Assembly: GCF_900155965.1 (NCBI RefSeq)
Contig: NZ_FTMG01000010.1
Coordinates: 62,001 to 126,000 of the forward strand
Direction: 5' to 3'
Length of the DNA: 64,000 bases
Origin: Mucilaginibacter lappiensis
GTDB taxonomy: Bacteria; Bacteroidota; Bacteroidia; Sphingobacteriales; Sphingobacteriaceae
Shown here: positions 16,054 to 24,101 of the stretch, piece by piece
Layout: every line of letters begins with the position of its first letter
How positions within the stretch are numbered: position 1 is the first letter of the stretch
Notes under the pieces: generated by a model
Database searches by the model: none
Seen by the model: only the letters and a program-made list of their open reading frames with translations
Told to the model about the DNA's origin: nothing
Program-made: the position numbers and the translations under genes

Positions 16054-17529
16054 ATGATAACAATAAAGAAATATAAATATGCCGTCAATGCCGCAGTGCT
16101 TGCATTGACCATGGTAATGGGCAGTTCCTGCACAAAGGATCTATTAACACCATCGCCAACCACAAGTATCATTGATTCTAAAGCATTTGACACGCCGGCC
16201 AGAATTTTAAGCCAGGTAAACGGATTATATGCAGGAGTTAAAAGCGGTCAGTTTTATGGAGGCCGCTATGTGATCTATAATGAGATAAGGGGTGAAGAGT
16301 TTATAGTAAATAAGCCCAATGGCGTTACTGGTTTAGATACCTGGAACCAGAATGTGAACTCAAACACTAATGAGGTAGTTAATCTCTGGAGTGCGGCCTA
16401 TACGGCTATTAACCGGGTTAATGTTTTTTTGGTAGGGCTTAATGCCAACCTGTCAAAAGTTGATGCGGCTACAGCCAATCAGTATATCGGCGAGGCAGAA
16501 TTTTTAAGGGCGCTTTCTTATTTTGCTTTGGTACAAACCTATGCCAAGCCTTATGTTTTTGATAGCGGAGCAAGCCCTGGTTTACCGTTACGACTACTGG
16601 CCGAAACAGACCTGACCGGGGCCGGAACAAATGACCTGGCCAGAAGCACGGTGGCGCAAGTATATACGCAGATATTAAAAGACCTTGACGATGCGGAAAC
16701 CAAGCTTAGCGCAACTCAGGCTAATGGGGCTTTCAGGGCGTTTAAAAATACGGCCATAGCCTTAAAAGCAAGGGTGTATTTGGCTCAAGCTAATTATGCT
16801 AAGGTACTTACAGAAACAAATAAATTGATCAGCGCTACAGCTCCTTACCAGTCGCCAACAGGTGGCAGTAAACTGGAAAGCAGTATCGCTACTGTTTTTA
16901 CCGGTTCGTATACCGGAGCCGAAGCTTTATTATTTTTACCGTTTACCACCAGTGATGCTCCGGGCACACAGAATCAGTTGGCTTATTACTTTACTTCGGG
17001 ACCTGGTAACGGTGAATATTATCTGAACCCTACTGGTATTTATGCCAATACAGCATTAAGCGGAACCGCTTCAACGGATGCACGTAAGGGTTTTATTACT
17101 AAAGTAGGTACGGTTAATTATCTGACCAAATATAAAACACCTTCACCCTTTACCGATTATGTACCGGTGCTGAGATATAGTGAGGTACTGCTTAGCGCGG
17201 CCGAAGCTTATGCCCGTACGGGTGATCTGGTTAATGCAAGCGCTTTGTTAAACGCAGTAAGGCACCGCTCGGATCCAACCTTTACCTTTGATCCGGCAGA
17301 TATAGGTTCACAAGCGAGTTTAATCAATACTATACTAACTGAACGACGGATTGAGTTATTGGGTGAAGGTTTCAGGCTGACAGACCTGTTCCGTACAGGC
17401 CAGGCGCTCCCTGCCAAATCCGGAGCTCAGGGGAATTCTCCGGCTGTAGCAGTCACGGCATCCAATTATATCTGGCCTATATCAGGCGTAGAACTTCAAA
17501 CTAACAAGCTAATGCAACCAAATCCTTAA
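16054..17529 (+). CDS. SusD/RagB-type lipoprotein (pair 1)
   Basis: A 491-residue surface lipoprotein that caps SusC and captures ligand. The lipobox lies in MVMGSSCTKDLL. The SusD fold is recognisable from LWSAAYTAINRVNVFLVGL, IGEAEFLRALSYFALVQTYAKPY (TPR helices), the partition of LARSTVAQVYTQILKDLDDAE, and the C-terminal RRIELLGEGFRLTDLFRTGQ that ends most SusD proteins. The start at 16054 gives an intact signal peptide. A strong terminator follows, so the pair is a two-gene operon. Confidence 0.95.
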   Translation: MITIKKYKYAVNAAVLALTMVMGSSCTKDLLTPSPTTSIIDSKAFDTPARILSQVNGLYAGVKSGQFYGGRYVIYNEIRGEEFIVNKPNGVTGLDTWNQNVNSNTNEVVNLWSAAYTAINRVNVFLVGLNANLSKVDAATANQYIGEAEFLRALSYFALVQTYAKPYVFDSGASPGLPLRLLAETDLTGAGTNDLARSTVAQVYTQILKDLDDAETKLSATQANGAFRAFKNTAIALKARVYLAQANYAKVLTETNKLISATAPYQSPTGGSKLESSIATVFTGSYTGAEALLFLPFTTSDAPGTQNQLAYYFTSGPGNGEYYLNPTGIYANTALSGTASTDARKGFITKVGTVNYLTKYKTPSPFTDYVPVLRYSEVLLSAAEAYARTGDLVNASALLNAVRHRSDPTFTFDPADIGSQASLINTILTERRIELLGEGFRLTDLFRTGQALPAKSGAQGNSPAVAVTASNYIWPISGVELQTNKLMQPNP

Positions 17530-17550
17530 CAAACTAAAAAGGTTCTTAAG

Positions 17551-17582
17551 AAAGCGGCTAATCAAACGATTGGCCGCTTTTT
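17551..17582 (+). terminator. Terminator after SusC/SusD pair 1
   Basis: Stem AAAGCGGCTAATC / GATTGGCCGCTTT with loop AAAC and a following T-run, 21 bp past the SusD stop. With its A-tract on the other side it may also serve the convergent LuxR gene. Confidence 0.88.
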
Positions 17583-17618
17583 ATTTACCTATTATTAGGC
17601 TAGGCGTCTGTTTAACGG

Positions 17619-17837
17619 TTAGTTTGTATTAAGCCACAAAGCATGTGTTGCATGTTTTATCAGTTGCATGGAGTTTTTTACCTCCATTTTTTCGAGCAGA
17701 TGGCGCCTGTGTGTTTCAACGGTATTAACACTGATAAATAATTGCTCAGCGATATGCTTGGTAGAAAAACCCTCACCTATCAACGTAAGTACTTCCATTT
17801 CTCTTTTTGTAAATGTTCTAACTTTTTCTGTGTACAT
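17619..17837 (-). CDS. Stand-alone LuxR-type HTH protein
   Basis: A 72-residue protein that is nothing but a LuxR/GerE DNA-binding domain: FTKREMEVLTLIGEGFSTKHIAEQLFISVNTVETHRRHLLEKMEVKNSMQLIKHA. All four helices are present, including the recognition helix SVNTVETHRR. There is no receiver or PAS domain. Upstream on the same strand is a short open stretch (17868-17996) in a separate frame with a stop in between, so the gene may be the remnant of a longer regulator or a genuine minimal regulator. The target is unknown. Confidence 0.8.
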   Translation of the reverse strand: MYTEKVRTFTKREMEVLTLIGEGFSTKHIAEQLFISVNTVETHRRHLLEKMEVKNSMQLIKHATHALWLNTN

Positions 17838-17867
17838 AAGCTTTCATTTAATAGCACAAAATCCTCT

Positions 17868-17996
17868 TTACCGTTTCCAATTCATTACACTGGCTTTGAG
17901 AAGTAATTGCACGGTAAATCCGTTAGGATAAAAATCCTTATTGAAAGTGGTGACTGAGTTTTCTTTATTTAATGTACTTCGATAATGAAGTTCGGG
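17868..17996 (-). pseudogene. Possible coding remnant upstream of the LuxR HTH gene
   Basis: On the minus strand 42 codons read without a stop between TAA codons, including HYRSTLNKENSVTTFNKDFY and PNGFTVQLLLKASVMNWK. The composition is protein-like but there is no start codon at the head and no family I can name. It may be the tail of a deleted gene or chance. Confidence 0.2.
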
Positions 17997-18021
17997 TTAG
18001 TTGGCAACGCCAATAATCACG

Positions 18022-18489
18022 TTATTTATTCCAAAATAAATAACAGGAAGTAAATACAATTATCTGGATTGGAATGTTAATAAACCTGCCTCTATTGTGA
18101 TAGTATAACCATTTATCGCGTATTTCCTGCCAGTTTACAGGAAGGTTGTCCGGATTCCATGCATTCATTTCGGGGTTCATTCGTACATTGCTGGTGACGC
18201 CGATATAAATCGAGATCAATTGTAAAACTATAGCCAGGGGAATAAGCCAATAAGATAAAGATTCCCATTCCTTTCTGTTGAAGATTAAAAACAAAATCAT
18301 AAACCCTATATAAGAAAGTACTAATACCGGCATTCTTTTGCCCATGTAAAAATCTATGGCTTTATGATATTCGGCAAAAGCTTTCCCTGAAACGTTATAT
18401 TCCCATGGAGCAACCAGGCCCTGAACATACAGGCCGAAAAAATAAGAGGCATAAATAACCAGTATCAAAGAAATAATGCGTGCTGTCAT
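18022..18489 (-). CDS. DUF1772-like four-helix membrane protein
   Basis: A 155-residue integral membrane protein with four predicted TM helices (about 5-26, 52-70, 80-98 and 135-152). The loop NPEMNAWNPDNLPVNWQEIRDKWLYYHNRGR, with its N...W...W...R..W...H..R spacing, matches the DUF1772 (anthrone-oxygenase-like) family, which has no well-proven bacterial function. It lies 68 bp downstream of an AraC regulator on the same strand and is probably co-transcribed with it. Confidence 0.75.
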   Translation of the reverse strand: MTARIISLILVIYASYFFGLYVQGLVAPWEYNVSGKAFAEYHKAIDFYMGKRMPVLVLSYIGFMILFLIFNRKEWESLSYWLIPLAIVLQLISIYIGVTSNVRMNPEMNAWNPDNLPVNWQEIRDKWLYYHNRGRFINIPIQIIVFTSCYLFWNK

Positions 18490-18557
18490 CTTTTTAAATA
18501 TTTTTTACAAACATAAGGTGCCAGTAATTGAAAGACTTAGTAAAAATCCGACATGTT

Positions 18558-19343
18558 TTAATAAATAATAGCATTTTCAAAATCAAAGTTGGTAGGTACT
18601 TCGTTGGTAAATTGTTTGAAATCTCTTAACAGATGATTGTGATCGAAATAACCACAATCATAGGCAACATGTAGCCAGCTTTGACCAGGAACATCAACCT
18701 TCCGTTTCATCGCTTGATTGAAGCGGGCAATACGACTGTAAAATTTGGGCGAAACCCCTGTTCGTTCCAGAAATTTCCGCTCAAACTGTCGTGAACTTAA
18801 ACAGGCATCATATGCCAGCCGATCAAGCGAAAATTGATAAAAATTTGGCTGTTTCAGCACTTCATCAATAGGGTGTCGTTCTACTTTATATGATGTTATT
18901 TTTTTGAGCAGGTAAGCCTCGACTATTTCAACCATTTTTTCAAAAGTTGCAGCATTTTGAATTTGTTCATTAACCTCAATCATTTCGCTACCTAAAACCA
19001 AATTGGCTTCCTCATGTGAGTTTGTAAAAAGAGTCATGGGAACGCCAAATAACCGAAAGAAGCCCGCGGGTTGAAGTAGTACCTTGAACATGAGGTAATT
19101 ATTAGGAATCAGCAAATTGTGACGTGAAGTAAACTGTCCGGTTATAATATTATCAGGAAAGTTTGATTCAAATTTGTCTTGAAAGCGGGCCTGCAATTTA
19201 TCCTTTGGATAAAAGTACAAGCAATTTTCAGGAGCAGGTGTTATCGGTAGATCAAGCAGTTGTCCACGATGTGTTAATTGTAAATACCAGTAGGCCTTTA
19301 CAAATGGTCTTAAAGCTGGATGTGGCTGGGCCGTCAGGAACAT
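18558..19343 (-). CDS. AraC family transcriptional regulator
   Basis: A 261-residue regulator. The N-terminal part (MFLTAQPHPALRPFVKAYWYL..., about 1-150) resembles the DUF6597-type sensor domain found before AraC domains. The C-terminal part (about 160-255) is the AraC double HTH, with YQFSLDRLAYDACLSSRQFERKFLERTGVSPKFYSRIARF and LHVAYDCGYFDHNHLLRDFKQFTNEVPTNF. It probably controls its own operon with the DUF1772-like gene. The effector is unknown. Confidence 0.9.
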   Translation of the reverse strand: MFLTAQPHPALRPFVKAYWYLQLTHRGQLLDLPITPAPENCLYFYPKDKLQARFQDKFESNFPDNIITGQFTSRHNLLIPNNYLMFKVLLQPAGFFRLFGVPMTLFTNSHEEANLVLGSEMIEVNEQIQNAATFEKMVEIVEAYLLKKITSYKVERHPIDEVLKQPNFYQFSLDRLAYDACLSSRQFERKFLERTGVSPKFYSRIARFNQAMKRKVDVPGQSWLHVAYDCGYFDHNHLLRDFKQFTNEVPTNFDFENAIIY

Positions 19344-19421
19344 AATACCTACCTTTGCAATTCTTAAAAATACATCAAATTATCTAAGATTTAATTCTAA
19401 CAGGTTTAAAATAGCTCAAAC

Positions 19422-20885
19422 TCAGGGAGCTTCAAATTTCCAAAACTGGGGATCTGCACCGTTCCATGTCCATGACCGTACATCGACACCGGGCGTGGGG
19501 TCGCCATTAATAATATCCATTACATTATTGCCTGCTTTTGCCATAATGCGGTACCAGCCATCCCCTAAAGTTTCAATGCGCCACTGCTGGCAATCGTTAG
19601 GGAAAACATCCCAAACCTGGATATTTGCACCACGGTCAATTGTACAGGCATCCAGATCCAGTGATTTGTGGTTGGGCAATTCTGATATAATTTTATAAAA
19701 GCCATTGTTGAGATAAGTCAGATTCCACTTCTGACCGTCGCAAGTGGTGCGTGTCCAGGTTCGTACATCAGCGTTACCAGTAGCACATCCCGCAATATCA
19801 AGGTATAAACCTGCACCGGTTGTGGTATTTATCTTCGACCGGATAGCATACTGACCATCGGGTATCGGGTTGGGTATATAACACGGTGTTGTGCCCGGCG
19901 ATTGTGTTACGCCCGAAGTAGTAATGTTGATGGGCATAATGTTACCTGCCGAATCAAAAAACAGTCTGTCAATAGCAACCTGACGCTCATCTACATTGGT
20001 GCTGGTGCGCCTGTGATAAACAAAAAAGTATTCATCGCTACAGCCCGGCTTTCTGAGTACTGCGTTATGCCCGGGCCCTTTTATGTTATTTATTGGCGAT
20101 GTGATACGCCCTTTGTTGGTCCATGGACCCATTGGGTTTGATGAAGTAGCATATTCTACATGATAATCATCATTACGATAATCATTAATAGAGTACATCA
20201 GATAATAAGTGCTGTTTCGTTTAAGGATATATGGGGCTTCAAAATAATTAGATGGTTGATTGTGCCCCCTGGTACCTGTTAGCGATATCATATCGGTATT
20301 AAGCTGCTGGATATTGATGGTCGTGTTTCCCCAATACAGATAAGCCTGTCCATCAGTATCTATAAACGCCATCGGATCTATAGGGTCGGTACCATCTCCT
20401 GTTGCCAGGGCACTGCCTTTATCAACAAACGGACCGGTTGGACTGGTGCTTACTGCCACCCCTATCTTTTTAGCGGCAGTAAAGTAAAAATAGTAGTTAC
20501 CATTACGCGCGCATACAGATGGCGCCCAGCCATCTGTATGCGCCCAGCTTACATTGGCCAGATCTAAAACAATGCCTTCATCGGTCCAGTTTAACAAATC
20601 GGTTGACGAGTAGGCATGAAACTGACTGGTGTTTGGGCCGGTAGCGGTTGTATAAATATAATATTTGCCATTGGCATAAATTATATCCGGATCGGCTGTT
20701 GCAACAGGTAAAACAGGGTTGCCACTCATTTGATCAATAGCATCTGTGTGCTTATCCCGGGAGCTTTTTAAACTGTCTGATTGTAACGCAGATGTGGTTG
20801 CTTTTTTAGCGCATCCGACAAAACTTAACGCTATAACTACAGCATAAGTCAATAGCCAGCGCGCTTTTGTAAATTGATTTCTCAT
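19422..20885 (-). CDS. GH43 glycosidase lipoprotein with ricin-type lectin domain
   Basis: A 487-residue lipoprotein (lipobox ALSFVGCAKK). Residues about 55-325 form a five-bladed propeller of the GH43 type: the base Asp in VATADPDIIYANGKYYIY, the pKa-modulating Asp in DPMAFIDTDGQAYLYWG and the acid Glu in YFEAPYILKRNSTYYLMYS. These enzymes act on alpha-L-arabinofuranosides or beta-xylosides, and some on galactan. Residues about 345-487 form a ricin B-like trefoil with repeated QKWNL, QQWRI and QFWKF motifs that probably binds glycan. Lipid anchoring suggests action at the cell surface or in the periplasm. Together with the beta-helix gene next door it points to pectic or hemicellulosic substrates. 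Confidence 0.92.
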   Translation of the reverse strand: MRNQFTKARWLLTYAVVIALSFVGCAKKATTSALQSDSLKSSRDKHTDAIDQMSGNPVLPVATADPDIIYANGKYYIYTTATGPNTSQFHAYSSTDLLNWTDEGIVLDLANVSWAHTDGWAPSVCARNGNYYFYFTAAKKIGVAVSTSPTGPFVDKGSALATGDGTDPIDPMAFIDTDGQAYLYWGNTTINIQQLNTDMISLTGTRGHNQPSNYFEAPYILKRNSTYYLMYSINDYRNDDYHVEYATSSNPMGPWTNKGRITSPINNIKGPGHNAVLRKPGCSDEYFFVYHRRTSTNVDERQVAIDRLFFDSAGNIMPINITTSGVTQSPGTTPCYIPNPIPDGQYAIRSKINTTTGAGLYLDIAGCATGNADVRTWTRTTCDGQKWNLTYLNNGFYKIISELPNHKSLDLDACTIDRGANIQVWDVFPNDCQQWRIETLGDGWYRIMAKAGNNVMDIINGDPTPGVDVRSWTWNGADPQFWKFEAP

Positions 20886-21379
20886 AGGTTTTTAGGTTTA
20901 TATTCATTAATGGTTATGGAGATGATGCTATTTAAAATGACAGCTTTTATGCCATGCATATGCACAAACAATAATCAGACATACGCTGCTGCATATCCAA
21001 TATCTTGTTACATCAAGCGACCGGCTTATGAATCTATATTTTAAAAATATTAGGTTTTGTATCCAGAAAAGTGATCGGATACCATCTATAATTGTGTTAC
21101 CAAAATACAGGTTCCTGTTCAATACTGCCTGCACAGATCTTATCATTGTTTAGTGGAATCGTCTCATTTTAGAGCGAAAAATGCTTTTTTAGATTTTCTC
21201 TGAGATATCCCTAATGAATACAAAAAGGCCCGCTGATCATTTTGTCCCTTTGCTGACGCACGCGTGCCACGTGCACTTCCAGCGGTTAACTATTCAATAT
21301 ACAGTAGGATAACACGCGACAAGCGTGTGCCAGCAGAAAGCCTCTGCCGAAAGGAACCTGAGGTTATGTGTGGATAATA
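20886..21379. other. Repeat-bearing intergenic region between GH43 and beta-helix genes
   Basis: This 494-bp region holds no convincing gene. At about 21217-21235 is AAAAAGGCCCGCTGATCATT, which matches the left arm of the terminators at 22965 and 24049 but lacks its right arm. It is followed by a GC-rich imperfect palindrome (21250-21336) and a degenerate REP-like unit (21338-21364, GCCTCTGCCGAAAGGAACC). The rest is unremarkable upstream DNA of the GH43 gene. Confidence 0.5.
21250..21336. repeat. GC-rich imperfect inverted repeat (MITE or REP remnant)
   Basis: The left end TTGCTGACGCACGCGTGCC and the right end, read on the other strand as CTGCTGGCACACGCTTG, are similar, enclosing about 50 bp. 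GC content is well above the flanks. This suggests a small mobile or REP-associated element; no transposase gene is in the window. Confidence 0.55.
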
Positions 21380-22753
21380 TCAATATTTAGCAGCGCCTAT
21401 ATCAAAAGCACTGATAGGAGGGCGTGCAGTGCTAAAATAATCAAAACTTACACCATAAGTTGTGGTGTTTTGTCCCGCCTTAATAAGGGGAGATGAGGAT
21501 AATAAATGGAAATCTCCTCCATTATAATTTACATATTTTATATTATTTACATTGTCAGTTATGTAATTATTTAAAGCTGTAAGTTTAACACTGCTGCTCT
21601 TTCTGATTATGGCAAGGCTTGCTCCTCCAGATTGTACAATAACGTTATTGATAACGGTATTCATCGGTATAGTCTCGGAATTTAATTTTATACCACCCAA
21701 TTCAGAATTGATGATGGCATTATTAATAAACTGAAAGTAGGGGCCCGGCGTATACCTGGAATCGGCAAAAATGCCATAGCTCTGTGAATTTAGAATATAG
21801 TTATTAAAGACCTGGTTGTTCCCGAGGCCAAGAACAATAATACCGTTACCGGGTGCATTAGCAATCAGATTATTATAACATCTGCCTCCGGTTCCTTCGC
21901 CTATTTGTATCCCGTTGTTCTGATATGCCGAAAAAGGGCTCATTCCGGGATTTATAACCATATTGTTATAAATCTCACACCCTGAAACAGCGCAGCCCAC
22001 CTGAATTCCCTCAGCACCGGTAGAATCAACAAAGTTGGCGTATATTTTAGCGTTTACCACGTCGTGAGGCAAAACAGTGCCGCAGGAAAGCGATACCCCG
22101 TCGGCATAAAAAGAATTACCTATATACAAGCCTTCACCACCTGTTTTATGGACGTAATTGTTGTGAATAAATACATTTTTCATTGTAAAATGACCACGCC
22201 ATGTTGCTGCATCACAGGATGGGTCTGTTTTTGCCATAATACCGGCAAAACCGCTGTTACAAACTTCAACCCCGGCAATCTCAAAATCTGAGCTCAGATC
22301 ATCCATTGTCATACCGATGTTTCCACCATTTACAACCAACCCATTCTTAATTGACGTAGTCCCTCTGCCTATTACTTTAAAATAGCTACAGTTTTGTGTC
22401 TTAAATGCGTACGAAGCAGTAACGGATGTAGAGATGATTGCTTTACCGCTTTGATTAGTAATAGTAATAGGGGCTGCTGCCGTTCCTTTAAGGTTTTTAA
22501 ACAACAAAGATCCTCGCGTTCCGGCAGGTATAAATATAGTAGCTCCTGCGGGTATGCTAGTGCCATCAACCATCCAGTCCGAAGCCTTAACTGTATAGGT
22601 AAAGGTAGAAACCGCTGCGGTTTGCACTTTTGCAGATGCAGTTTCTGTAGCCGTATTTGCTGGTTTTTCAATGTTGCTTTTAGTACACATTGCGAAGGAT
22701 GATATAACCATTACACCGATGATTATACGGATCAGGTGATTTTTACTTTTCAT
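21380..22753 (-). CDS. Right-handed parallel beta-helix lipoprotein
   Basis: A 457-residue exported protein with a lipobox-like end of its signal peptide (ISSFAMCTKS). After a short linker, residues about 100-440 are built from repeating NNxIxN-type coils (NNMVINPGMS, NNGIQIGEGTGG, NNLIANAPGNGIIVLG, NNYILNSQSYGIFAD), the hallmark of pectate-lyase-like or NosD-like parallel beta-helices. Many such proteins are polysaccharide lyases or bind acidic glycans, but I cannot identify catalytic residues here. The ending SAFDIGAAKY is common for this group in Bacteroidota. It neighbours the GH43 gene on the same strand but is about 490 bp from it. Confidence 0.85.
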   Translation of the reverse strand: MKSKNHLIRIIIGVMVISSFAMCTKSNIEKPANTATETASAKVQTAAVSTFTYTVKASDWMVDGTSIPAGATIFIPAGTRGSLLFKNLKGTAAAPITITNQSGKAIISTSVTASYAFKTQNCSYFKVIGRGTTSIKNGLVVNGGNIGMTMDDLSSDFEIAGVEVCNSGFAGIMAKTDPSCDAATWRGHFTMKNVFIHNNYVHKTGGEGLYIGNSFYADGVSLSCGTVLPHDVVNAKIYANFVDSTGAEGIQVGCAVSGCEIYNNMVINPGMSPFSAYQNNGIQIGEGTGGRCYNNLIANAPGNGIIVLGLGNNQVFNNYILNSQSYGIFADSRYTPGPYFQFINNAIINSELGGIKLNSETIPMNTVINNVIVQSGGASLAIIRKSSSVKLTALNNYITDNVNNIKYVNYNGGDFHLLSSSPLIKAGQNTTTYGVSFDYFSTARPPISAFDIGAAKY

Positions 22754-23107
22754 GTTTAAATTTAAGAAGGGGATGTAAAATGTATTGGGTTCAAATCGTT
22801 ATTATATATCAAGCTTCCAAGGCCTGGCAAGTTGTTTTTTATACGAGACTTTCGATATATTGTTACTTGCTCCGGGGAAGATTACTTCATGTTTTAAGCT
22901 TAATAAGCTTACTCATGGATAATGGGGTTTACCTAATTAATACAGCCCGGAGTTTACAAAAAACAAAAGAGCCTGCTGATCATTGATCAGCGGGCTCTTT
23001 TTATGTTTCTATGTCCACTTCTGTTGCTTAAATAAAAGTCAGGTATTATTGTTATTTCGACACTATTTCCATATATTTAAGCACTTAATAACCAAAGCCT
23101 TATCACG
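22754..23107. other. Divergent intergenic region containing an unexplained terminator
   Basis: The region separates two divergent genes, yet a full intrinsic terminator (22965-23002) lies inside. A 68-codon plus-strand reading frame (22780-22986) overlaps the hairpin and has an unlikely composition, so I reject it. A short untranslated transcript ending at the hairpin is possible. Confidence 0.45.
22965..23002 (+). terminator. Strong intrinsic terminator in a divergent gap
   Basis: AAAAGAGCCTGCTGATC, loop ATT, GATCAGCGGGCTCTTTTT: a 17-bp stem with one G-T pair and a T-run. It is nearly identical to the terminator at 24049-24086 on the far side of the 302-residue gene. Confidence 0.85.
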
Positions 23108-24016
23108 ATGGAAAAGAAATTTAAATTAATCTTATGGGTCGCCATTATCAATTTAACTACATATTCAAATCTTATAGCCCAAACCCAGGTAATAGGAAAG
23201 TGGTATATTACCACATCAGAGTTAAGTGTTAAATCTTTACCTACGGGAAAAGATACAGCTATATCATACAGGGTAAGACCGGGAACCAAATTCACGATAA
23301 CAGATATTAAAAACAATATCTATACTGTTTTATTTGGCTATTATTATGGTGACACTATCAAGAACAAAAAAAATAGAAATGCTGGCGCCACCAAAGCCGG
23401 GAATCCCTTGTTATTAAAAGATGTAAATTTTAGCAAAATCAAAAAAAGCGACTTAACCACCTATCCTCAGGATAATGCTTTTATAGGAAATTGGGCAAAT
23501 TTCAAGCAGTTTACTATTTTGGCCGAAGATTTGAATAGAGCCCTTTTGTATAATACAGGCAATTTTGATTTTACATTTGGGGCATTAACCTTGCCATTAA
23601 AGATCCGGTTCGGAAATGGTGGAAATACTTATTCAGCATTTGAGGAAAATTTAAATTTAGGGCTAACATTCGGATTAAAATACACAGTACCAGGCACAAA
23701 AGAACAATCCATAAATATGTTAGGCCTAATAGGTGTAACAAGCGCTAATTTGGATAGTGTAGCTTTTAAAAACCCCAAATTTTATTCTTCAAAAATTACA
23801 AGCACAAGAGCAATTTCCGCTGGGGTTGGCTTAATGTATCAATATTCTGCTTTTCAAGTTGGTTTATTTGGAGGTATAGATCATATTTCCGGTGAACTGG
23901 GCAGGCAATGGAGACACCAGGACCGGTTTTGGATGGGCTTTGCTATCGGGGTTTCTTTATATTCTAAAGATTCAATAAACAAGAACCCGGATGAGAAGAT
24001 AACTAATAAAGATTAG
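23108..24016 (+). CDS. Secreted hypothetical protein, probable outer-membrane barrel
   Basis: A 302-residue protein with signal peptide (about residues 1-25, ending NLIAQ). The first half is soluble-looking: KWYITTSELSVKSLPTGKDTAISYRVRPGTKFTITDI resembles a small SH3-like or lipocalin-like entry domain. The second half, from about residue 140, has alternating amphipathic strands (FTFGALTLPLKIRFG, LNLGLTFGLKYTVPG, ISAGVGLMYQYSAFQVGLFGGIDHISG, WMGFAIGVSLY) that suggest an eight-strand barrel. I know no family name. It is framed by two near-identical terminators, so it forms an isolated transcription unit. Confidence 0.75.
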   Translation: MEKKFKLILWVAIINLTTYSNLIAQTQVIGKWYITTSELSVKSLPTGKDTAISYRVRPGTKFTITDIKNNIYTVLFGYYYGDTIKNKKNRNAGATKAGNPLLLKDVNFSKIKKSDLTTYPQDNAFIGNWANFKQFTILAEDLNRALLYNTGNFDFTFGALTLPLKIRFGNGGNTYSAFEENLNLGLTFGLKYTVPGTKEQSINMLGLIGVTSANLDSVAFKNPKFYSSKITSTRAISAGVGLMYQYSAFQVGLFGGIDHISGELGRQWRHQDRFWMGFAIGVSLYSKDSINKNPDEKITNKD

Positions 24017-24048
24017 TAAAACCAATAATAGAATTATACTCCTAAAAT

Positions 24049-24086
24049 AAAAGAGCCTGCTGGTCATTGATTAGCAGACTCTTTTA
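24049..24086. terminator. Bidirectional terminator between convergent genes
   Basis: AAAAGAGCCTGCTGGTC, loop ATT, GATTAGCAGACTCTTTTA. The A and T tracts on both sides allow termination of the gene at 23108-24016 and of the phosphoesterase gene. It differs from the hairpin at 22965 at only a few positions. Confidence 0.85.
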
Positions 24087-24101
24087 TTTTCTTTTATCTC
24101 A

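Noticed and set aside
12920..17529. Complete polysaccharide utilisation locus around SusC/SusD pair 1
   Set aside because: No glycosidase, sigma factor or sensor is in the same operon; the GH43 and beta-helix genes are separated, on the other strand and behind unrelated genes.
22780..22986. 68-codon plus-strand reading frame
   Set aside because: It ends inside the stem of a strong terminator and has an unlikely composition.
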